Shown here: positions 57,015-64,000 of the stretch, one piece after another | Position numbering within the stretch: position 1 is the stretch's first letter | How the letters are laid out: each line of letters opens with the position of its first letter | Origin: Riptortus pedestris | Taxonomy: Eukaryota > Arthropoda > Insecta > Hemiptera > Alydidae | Reading direction: 5' to 3' | Assembly (NCBI GenBank): GCA_019009955.1 | Contig: CM032233.1 | Span: 120,375,501 to 120,439,500, forward strand | Length of the DNA: 64,000 nt | The notes under the pieces: model-generated | What the model was told of the DNA's origin: nothing | What the model saw: only the letters and a program-made list of their open reading frames with translations | The model's database searches: none | Program-made: the position numbers and the translations under genes

Positions 57015-57044
<30 letters not shown>
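56791..57044. mobile_element. Penelope terminal unit, right arm and tail module
   Basis: 56870-56945 is CCCTGAAGAAGAGAAAATAA, ATATTCTCGAAATATTCG ... CGACAACAACACC, the right arm of the unit at 49856-50129. ATAATCTGATCGAAAACAACAACAC (56992-57016) is the tail module. (TA)n arrays separate them. The left arm is missing. Confidence 0.68.
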
Positions 57045-57056
<12 letters not shown>

Positions 57057-57559
57057 TGTAACATCTGTCTGTACATTGATTTTTTTCTCGAAATTTCACG
57101 ATAGCTTTACGTTTCACATGTCATAGACACCATAACTGCATTTTATTTCTTTGGCGTATGTTTGTTTGTTTGTTTCTTCCCTTATCACGCAAAAACGGCT
57201 GAACCAAATTTTATGAAATTAAGTATGTATATTACTACTAACTCAACTTAGACTTTAGGCTATATTAACCCATTAAGGCCCATAACTATTTTCTGCCAAC
57301 TTTTTAATTTTATTTTCTATATTTCGTTTATTTATGGTCTTCAATACATGAAAACAATATTTAAAAAATTATTGTACTTACTTAATACCCATAACTTGGT
57401 GTTACCATATGGTAACAGTGGGTTATTCTGCCACCTGGGTTTGAAAATATGCCTAAAATGAAAGTAAGAATGGATTTATTGAAAAAATATGTCAATGGTA
57501 TTTTGAAATTAACAAAACATGTATTAAATGATATTTACATATATTTAAAATTGAAGTTA

Positions 57560-58426
57560 TCAATATTTATGAAATACAGAAAAACAGTCTATGCATAAGC
57601 CCACTTTGCACTTTTCGCAGATGGTACGAACATGGGATTTACATTTTTCTCCCGCACATCTTCGTCGTTTCTTCTCAGGAGTGTGGACAATAAAATGATC
57701 TTGGTTGTCAAAAAGAGTTCCAGCAGGGACCCTAGCTGATGAAGGCTGTCTTCCAGAAGGTCCAGGATGCAGTCGCGGAGTAGCGAATTTTGTTAGGTAA
57801 TAACTCGCGATTTCCCTCCTGAAGTCCAACTGTGGTATATTTTTATTTCTTTTGAACAATATCCAGGCATTCTGGATACATGCATCAATTAGCCAAGTGA
57901 ACACAGGCCACCACCATTTTTTGCTTCTAATACTTATTCTGTAATTTGATATATTATTGTCCATCAGGTCGGTTCCTCCCATTCCTTTATTATATTTTGC
58001 AATTACTTGCGGGCCTGGTACCATAACATTTTTCTTTGCCTCTGGGGAGTACCTCTTTATAGTTGTCATTGTTGCTTTGTCTTGATAATCAACGCAAGTA
58101 TTATCTGCACAATGTATATATTGAATTATTGAAAACATTCTGTTACGTCTCATAGCATTGGAAACCATTGTATTATTCATATCAGCACTAATATCCCAGT
58201 AATGCCTTTTGGAAGGTAAACTATTGTAGCCACTTAAAAGTAAAAACCCCAAGAAGCATTTGATCTCATAATTTGAAATCAGTGAAATGTCAGAATTTTT
58301 AAATCGGGAATATTTATTAGTTTCTTGAACTAAATGTTCATCAGAGAAAAAATGCTCAAATATTTCCACACAAGACTTATTTTCAAAGGTATTGACATTT
58401 TCTGGATTTTTTTCCTTATGTGTCAA
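57560..58426 (-). pseudogene. piggyBac transposase, central catalytic region deleted
   Basis: The 288-residue frame has FLGFLLLSGYNSLPSKRHYW (about residues 59-78) and RRNRMFSIIQYIHCADN (about 93-109), the N-terminal part of the piggyBac DDE domain. It jumps near residue 117 to the distal part with VIAKYNKGMGGTDLMDNN, which holds the third catalytic Asp. About 170-200 residues with the first two Asp are gone. The C-terminus has the cysteine-rich zinc-binding domain CAGEKCKSHVRTICEKCK plus CIDC. Family proteins are usually 550-600 residues. Catalytically dead. Confidence 0.93.
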
Positions 58427-58479
58427 TTACAAATCCCTTTTGATAAATTTTGGAGTTGGCTTCCCTTTTTTTATACGAT

Positions 58480-58782
58480 TTAAAATCCATTGGCCACAGT
58501 CTCCAGAAGGCAGGCCAGGCCGGAGGAAATTATTGAGGGACTTACCTCACTTTCTTCACTATTTCCTACCCCGCCAATTCTGTCATTTGATGGAATCACA
58601 ATCTCTGCTGGAGCCAGAAGCTGCTTTCCTCCCAGGTGCCTTATGTCTGGAATGTCTTCTTCACCCCCTGACTCTTCATCAGTGACTACTGCAAGCTCTG
58701 GTGGTTCTACAAAAACTGCATCTGGGTGTTGTTCAGCAGGAATCTGCTCCAGAAGAATATCTATAGCTTCCTGGAGTGTCAA
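58480..58782 (-). pseudogene. piggyBac transposase, N-terminal acidic region
   Basis: The 100-codon frame starts MTLQEAIDILLEQIPAEQHP and carries an acidic TDEESGGEEDIPDIRHLGG segment typical of the N-terminus of PGBD-like transposases. After EESE the DNA reads GAG|GTAAGT (58548-58540, minus), a strong splice-donor consensus. In another frame, QWILNRIKKGKPTPKFIKRD leads towards the 57560-58426 frame. So this is either a 5' exon with a small intron or a frameshifted start. Confidence 0.75.
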
Positions 58783-60155
58783 ATCAGGGCTGAAAAATAC
58801 GGGGGGTATAATAGCCTAGTGTTACCTTATGGTAACGCATACATAAATGCATTCCTATATGCATTTATTTCTAAAGGAAACTTTTGGAAAAATATTGTTC
58901 CAAAGATGAAACTGTTTAGGAGTAAATATTTCTCATTTTCATAATTTAAAAATAATAGCATTGGTACTTACCTTATAATTTGTTTCAAAAGATCGAGGTC
59001 AATATTTTCAGTCATCTTGCTTCTATCACTGTTGCACTCCAAATGAAAGAAAAAGAATGAACACCTGCCAGAAGTAAGGGGTGACTCCTCTAGACATGTT
59101 CTGACATGTTTTACAGACATCAGCTAGGGCAAGGGAAGGAGGGAGAGACTCCTGTCAGGACAGCTCAGAGCGTTACCGATTGGTAACAGTGGGCTTTAAT
59201 GGGTTAATATCCTCTGAAACGAACAGGAGTGGGGGTTATAAGGGAAGCCAGAAATTAAAAACAGCGATATTTCGTTTCCTATTGGTTTTTCGGCAAATAT
59301 GAACGTAACAAAAGTTGTATATTTTGTTATTTAGAGTTACTTTTGTCATATACACTTTTTCGTATACCGAATAATAAACGAGATATAGGCTAAAACCTAA
59401 AGCGGAAGTGAACAATTTTATTTGGGACAAAAGACCAAACCGAAATAAATAAAACTTGGTATGTGTATTAGCACTAACGCTTTCATTATAACAAGCCATA
59501 CCAACATTTCTAGGGACGGGCAGGAGTGGGGGTTGTAAGGGAGGCCTGAATTTAAAAATAGCTGTATTTCGTTTTCTATTCGTTTTTCGGCAAATATGAA
59601 CATAACAAAAGTTGTTTATTTTGTTATTTAGAGTAACTTTTGTCATATTCATTTTTGTCTTTAAACAAAGTATAAACGAGATATACACTATAAACTGAAG
59701 CGGGAGTCAGCTATTTCATTGGGCGCTAACGATTAAACCGAACTTAAAAAAACTCGGTATGCCAATTTGTTATTTAGATTAACTTTTGTTTTATACATTT
59801 CTCCAGGAACAATGGGTGGAGCAAGTAATTTGCGTAGAAATATTGATATGCTCAACAATTCATTCCAATTTGAACTATCAGGTACCTCACCTGGAAAAAT
59901 TAATTCAAATCTATGTTAATATTTTGTCCTTAATAACTGAAATCTATGCATAATGAACAGAAGACGGAAATATGACAATATGGAGGACAGTGTAGTCTTA
60001 CATAAAAAAATAATTTTATTATTAACAGATGCCAACAATGGGTATAACCCCTAAACACTGGGACGGGTAAATGTCAGATATTGTGCAAAGTAAAGCCTTG
60101 CCAAAAAAATACCTCAAATCAATCAATTCCCGAGCGAAGCCAGGTATCTGGGCTA

Positions 60156-60205
<50 letters not shown>

Positions 60206-60207
<2 letters not shown>

Positions 60208-60492
60208 TGTTGTTTTTTTTTCTAGGAGATTTGGTCAATGTTGGAGAAAAAATCTTAGTTTATGCCAATATTTCGGGAATATTTATATTCTCTTCTTCAG
60301 GGCAAAACTAAAGATGCTTAAAAACTATTATATATTATGTATTCCTAGTGTAACCGGAACAATACATAAGTGTAATAGTGGAACCGGTGCAATACATAAT
60401 GTAAAATAGTTGTTAAGTATCTATAGTTTTGGCCTGAAGTGAAGATTTTTTCACCAACATTGACAAAAACTCCAAGAAACAATAACAACACC
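60206..60492. mobile_element. Penelope terminal unit, complete arms
   Basis: Left arm GGTGTTGTTTTTTTTTCTAG ... CTTCTTCAGGGC (60303); right arm from about GGCCTGAAGTGAAGATTTTT (60431) to AATAACAACACC (60492). The spacer repeats AACAATACATAAGTGTAATAG / CAATACATAATG. A tail module ACCTGGTCAAAAACATCAACAC (60507-60528) and (TA)n follow. Confidence 0.7.
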
Positions 60493-60529
60493 ATATATAT
60501 ATATATAACCTGGTCAAAAACATCAACAC

Positions 60530-60574
<45 letters not shown>

Positions 60575-60579
<5 letters not shown>

Positions 60580-60706
60580 TTTAACAGATCTCATTTTCGG
60601 CATGTACTAGGTAGGATAGATGGACATAAGAAGAAAGTTTTTGAAATTCGGTTGAAGAGTACGAACTCAGTAACTGATTTCCCTTAAGGAAAATCTGCTA
60701 AAAAGT
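60575..60706 (-). mobile_element. HINE family, 5'-end fragment
   Basis: Minus strand: TTAGCAGATTTTCCTTAAGGG, ACTGAGTTCGTACTC, CTACCTAGTACATGCCG, GAGATCTGTTAAAAAT. It ends at the (TA)n of the Penelope tail module. Confidence 0.78.
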
Positions 60707-61295
60707 ATATGAAGTCTTCCGGGGACAGAGCCTTCCAATCAAAAAGCCTACCAATAGTAATACTACAAAATAATGAGCTGAGTGGTTAAAATAATGGCAA
60801 TAAGGATAGCAACAGCTCTAACGTCTACGTCAAATTTTGGTTTGTAAGAGATACTATTGCTCATTTTAGTATAATTTTCTTTCCCAAAAATGAAAACATG
60901 TTAGATATGCCTCACAGCCATCGGGAAAAGTCCCAGTCAAAATTTGTATTTCTCTCATCAATTTCGTCTCGCATAATTTAATATCTCTTTGTCGTTTTTA
61001 GGTGAATGGAATGTAAATTAACGGGAAAACACTCTGATAAATTGCACAACCTTTCATAACAGTTAACTTGTCGGACAATCAAGTCATTCAACCGAACAAA
61101 TATTGAGTCAATCGTTCCTCTCAACCTGTAAACAATTCAATTGGACCAGGACTCAGCCAGCAACGAACACCAGAAAGAAATAATGAAAGTATGTGTGTCT
61201 CTGAATATTACTAGCAGTTGGGCTATACACACCCCTAGGGTTCCTTGTATATTGAACTGTCATACAATTATTCTCATTCCCAAAATATCTGAAAA
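60707..61295. other. No gene recognised
   Basis: Mixed sequence without a credible ORF; the 61-codon frame at 61141 is unremarkable. Confidence 0.45.
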
Positions 61296-61345
61296 AAATT
61301 CGTCACGCAGGGGCAGCGTAAACTAAACAGATTTCTTAAGTGCTG
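61296..61345 (-). mobile_element. HINE family, terminal 3' scrap
   Basis: AAAATTCGTCACGCAGGGGCAGCG TAAACTAAACAGATTTC: the last 45 bp of the family, hairpin with one substitution. Confidence 0.78.
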
Positions 61346-62094
61346 GTTTGACAGACTATTAATCTCCTTTCCCAATATATTTTCAATTTCTAAGAACAAA
61401 TCCCAGTAGATATTTAATAAATATAATAAAGAACTTATAAAGTTTTTCAAAAGTATAGATATGGAAGAAGGAAAAATACATTATAATGTAAAGTTGATAG
61501 TGAGAAAAGAGACTTATAATTCAATATATTTACCTTACATAGACTCGCAAATTAAACATCGGTTCAGTTTAACTTTAGTTGATTTGTTTTGTTTTTTTCA
61601 TTTTATTTATTAATTTTATTTGTACTTATTTTAAGATTTTATTTTATTATTATTATTATTTTATATTATATTTGATTATACGGTTGATTAGCGTGTATAT
61701 ATTGTAAATTAAAAATGTATTTAAACAAATTATACATTTAATATGCCATGTGGCAATGGATCATGTATTCAAATAAATAACTCCTCATAGGGTTACTATG
61801 AGGAGGATAAAAATGTCCAGTAGAACTCGGGGGCTGGGTCATTAACGTCTATGAACATTAGTTTTGATTCAAATGTATAAATATCATTCATGTTATAGAT
61901 CACACAAACATTTTCGAACAAGGAACATAAAATCTAAATTTATGGCGTTGTCACATAATGTATTTGTGTGTGAGTCCCACAAACTAAAAGTTCATTTAAA
62001 ACAATATTTTGTATTTAATCTTAGAATAAAGTGGTTTACTCAAGGCCGAAAAGTAATTTATGCAAATATCTCGCTTAATATTCATCTTAAAGAC
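61346..62094. other. No gene recognised; one short perfect hairpin
   Basis: CTCCTCATA (61781-61789) and TATGAGGAG (61797-61805) form a perfect 9-bp stem with loop GGGTTAC, followed by GATAAAAATG. The region is otherwise AT-rich. The 86-codon frame 61864-62124 is not recognisable and its end lies in HINE sequence. Confidence 0.5.
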
Positions 62095-62525
62095 AAAAAG
62101 TCCGTCAGTGGCTACGTTAAATAAGCAGATTTCCCACGTGCATCACCTCAAAATGTACATTTACCACAAAATGTAAAAGTTCAATGAGAACAATATTTGG
62201 TATTTGGGCTTCAAATAATTTATTTAATAATATAACAGCTTATTGTTAATATGACATGAGTAGGAGTGGGGGTTTACTGAATGCCGAAAACTAAAAAATT
62301 CAAATATCCCCGTTAAGATAGTGAAAAAACGTACATAAAAACATTTATGGAACATTACATTTGCAATACGATGGCTGGTTCTATACAATATTTCGATCCA
62401 ACGTATAATAAGAGAGATATTATTTTTTTTTTTCGAAATACCCTTTCCGTTTTATATAAAGCGTTTAAATATCCAGTTTGGTAACGATCAAATAAAAATT
62501 GCGACCAGTAGAGCAGATATATATA
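62095..62525 (-). mobile_element. HINE family, shortened copy
   Basis: 3' end AAAAAGTCCGTCAGTGGCTACG (hairpin lost), AAGCAGATTTCCCACG, extension (GTAAAAGTTCAATGAGAACA, GTAGGAGTGGGGGTTTACTG), collapsed core, GCGACCAGTAGAGCAG and a short (TA)n shared with the next Helitron. Confidence 0.8.
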
Positions 62526-62530
62526 TATAT

Positions 62531-63844
62531 ACTAGGAAAGGAATTGATTTGAGGCTGAATGGTGATGGTATTTTTTTGGGAAGGCTTTACTTTGCACAAT
62601 ATTTTGACATTTACCCGTCCCAGTGTTTAGGGTACCCCCCCGTTGGGCCCCCATACCCGTTGTTGGCATTTGTTAATAATAAAATCAATTTTTTATGTAA
62701 GTCTTCACTGTCCTCCAAATTGTCATATTTCCCGTCTCCTGTGAATTATGCATAGATTTCAGTTATTAAGGACAAAATATTAACATAGATTTGAATTAAT
62801 TTTTCTAGGTGAGGTACCTCATAGTTCAAATTGGAATGAATTGTTGAGCATATCAATATTTCTATGCAAATTACTTGCTCCACACATTGTTCCTGGAGAA
62901 ATGTATAAAACAAAAGTTAATCTAAATAACAAAGTAAACAACTTTTGTTATGTGCATGTTTGTCGAAAAACAAATAGACAATGAAATATCGCGAATTTTT
63001 ATTTCAGGCATCCCTTATAACCCCCACTCCCGTTCTAACCTATCATTTTTAATATAGCTTATAATCATGGAAGAATTAATGCTAATTGACATACCGAGTT
63101 TTTTTAAGTTCGGTTTAATCGTGAGCGCCCAATGAAATAGTTGATTCCCGCTTTAGTTTATAGTGTATATCTCGTTTATACTTTGTTAAAAGACAAAAAT
63201 GAATATCACAAAAGTTACTCTAAATAACAAAATAAACAACTTTTGTTATGTTCATATTTGCTGAAAAACCAATAGGAAACGAAATATCGCTATTTTTAAT
63301 TTCAGGCCCCCCTTACAACCCCCACTCCTGCCCGTCCCTAGAAATGTTGGTATGGCTTGTTATCATGAAACCGTTAGTGCTAATACACATACCGAGTTTT
63401 ATTGATTTCGGTTGGGTATTTTGTCCCAAATAAAATTGTTCACTTCCGCTATAGGTTTTAGCGTATATCTCGTTTATAATTCGGTATACGAAAAAAAAGT
63501 ATATAACAAAAGTTACTCTAAATAACAAAATAAACAACTTTTATTTATTTGCCGAAAAACCAATGGGGAAACGAAATATCGTTTTTTTTAATTTTGGCTT
63601 CCCTTTTAACCCCCACTCCTTTTCGTCTCAGAGGATATTAATATAGCCTAAAGTCTAAGTTGGGTTAGTAGTAATATACATACCAAGTTTCATAAAACTC
63701 GGTTCAGCCGTTTATGCATGAAAAGGTAACAAACAAACAAACAGAGACCAAAGAAACAAAATGTAGTTGTGGCGTCTATGGCATGTGAAACGAAAAGTTA
63801 TTGTGAAATTTCGAGAAAAAAATCAGTGTACAGACAGAGGTTAC

Positions 63845-63848
<4 letters not shown>
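62531..63848 (-). mobile_element. Helitron family, hairpin-deleted 3' end, otherwise complete
   Basis: CTAG (62532-62535) is followed at once by GAAAGGAATTGATTTGAGG, so the hairpin segment is deleted. Then come ACCCGTCCCAGTGTTTAGG, CACTGTCCTCCAAATTG and a 62810-62910 block shared with 59800-59930. Modules follow (AACCCCCACTCC at about 63018, 63318 and 63609), then CGGTTCAGCCGTTTATGC. The 5' end is ACAGAGGTTACAATTTTATA at 63851 running into (TA)n and (GA)n. Frames within it repeat in other copies but match no known protein. Confidence 0.82.

Positions 63849-63851
<3 letters not shown>

Positions 63852-63932
<81 letters not shown>
63852..63932. repeat. Compound (TA)n-(GA)n microsatellite
   Basis: (TA) at 63852-63886 passes into about 22 GA dinucleotides at 63887-63932. 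It lies between the Helitron 5' end and a HINE scrap. Confidence 0.95.
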
Positions 63933-63937
<5 letters not shown>

Positions 63938-63960
63938 AACGGACCTCATTTTCGTCAACA
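63933..63960 (-). mobile_element. HINE 5' module scrap at window end
   Basis: GTTTTGAACGGACCTCATTTTCGTCA is the reversed GAGGTCCGTTCAAAAC block adjoining the cassette. It stops at ACACGAAACTC; the remaining 40 bp are unassigned. Confidence 0.75.
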
Positions 63961-64000
63961 CGAAACTCATTTCCTACCTTAGTAGGAGTGACGGGTATTT

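Larger units (their letters stand above)
57269..59203 (-). mobile_element. piggyBac element (PB-1), internally deleted, 1,935 bp
   Basis: TTAA at 57265-57268 and 59204-59207. TIRs are CCCATTAAGGCCCA (left) and CCCATTAAAGCCCA (right, reverse-complemented). Three palindromes of form GTTACC-NNNN-GGTAAC lie at 57401-57416, 58821-58836 and 59172-59187; the first is perfect over 16 bp. The outer two are each followed by AGTGGG. The transposase gene is on the minus strand with its central part missing. Removing the element with one TTAA restores the host Helitron sequence seen in sister copies. Confidence 0.95.
57053..60156 (+). mobile_element. Helitron family copy split by piggyBac PB-1
   Basis: 5' part 57053-57264: CAATTGTAACATCTGTCTGTAC, TTTCACATGTCATAGACACC, ACGGCTGAACCAAATTTTATG, to TTAGGCTATATTAA. 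After the 1.9-kb PB-1 the Helitron resumes at TTAATATCCTCTGAAACGAAC. It has two modules (CAGGAGTGGGGG at about 59224 and 59519) and the distal region, and ends CCCGAGCGAAGCCAGG, TATCTGGG, CTAG (60153-60156), then T. Non-coding apart from PB-1. Confidence 0.87.

Noticed and set aside
59236..59688. 150-codon frame as a gene
   Set aside because: It follows two tandem modules of the Helitron, contains the same peptide twice with substitutions, and has no known domain. Related frames in other copies are broken at random.
57053..60156. Single large novel element of 3.1 kb
   Set aside because: Sister copies show it is a Helitron with an exact piggyBac insertion at TTAA.

Overview
The window is AT-rich eukaryotic DNA, most likely from an arthropod and probably an insect, though the sequence does not settle the species. 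I recognise no host gene. Nearly every interpretable stretch is a transposable element or a relic of one, heavily nested, with about thirty (TA)n microsatellites between them. The only recognisable protein-coding sequence is transposase or reverse-transcriptase debris, all of it truncated, frameshifted or internally deleted.

Two rolling-circle families dominate. The first, called HINE here, has about forty complete or partial copies on both strands. It starts TTAGCAGATTTCCC followed by TTAAGGGAAA, has a microsatellite at a fixed internal position, and ends with an inverted copy of its start, a CGCAG-CCC-CTGCG hairpin and GACGGACTTTTT. This is the layout of Helentron-associated (DINE-1/HINE-like) elements. 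The second family ends in a GC-rich hairpin followed by CTAG and a flanking T, which is the canonical Helitron 3' end.

Layered on these are four piggyBac-type elements at TTAA sites (13.8-14.4, 24.3-25.3, 35.7-36.6 and 57.3-59.2 kb). Three of them sit inside another repeat whose unoccupied form can be read from sister copies. There is also a decayed Penelope-like element with reverse transcriptase and GIY-YIG endonuclease (about 3.0-6.2 kb), Penelope terminal units with hammerhead-ribozyme-like motifs, a tRNA-derived SINE family (best copies at 22.0 and 54.6 kb with target-site duplications), a pogo/Tigger relic (42.5-43.4 kb), a mariner 5' fragment (47.5-47.9 kb), LINE 3' fragments (34.4-35.1 and 52.5-52.9 kb, possibly 1.75 kb), and a poly(A)-tailed retrocopy inside a HINE (26.8-27.1 kb).

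Layout: 0-3 kb SINE and HINE fragments; 3-6.4 kb Penelope element and SINE; 7-10 kb a cluster of four HINEs including a local duplication; 10-18 kb Helitron pieces, a HINE, a piggyBac MITE and a ribozyme-bearing mini-element; 18-22 kb mostly unannotated; 22-23.3 kb a SINE and a 50-bp satellite; 24-34 kb nested HINE, piggyBac and Helitron; 34-36.6 kb LINE relic and piggyBac; 37-49 kb HINE and Helitron mosaic with pogo and mariner pieces; 48.5-51.4 kb a long palindrome and a duplicated MITE; 51-57 kb HINEs and LINE; 57-60 kb a Helitron split by piggyBac; 60-64 kb Penelope unit, HINE and Helitron. The elements form no pathway. They relate through nesting, with the HINE microsatellites and the TTAA in the HINE palindrome acting as recurrent landing sites.
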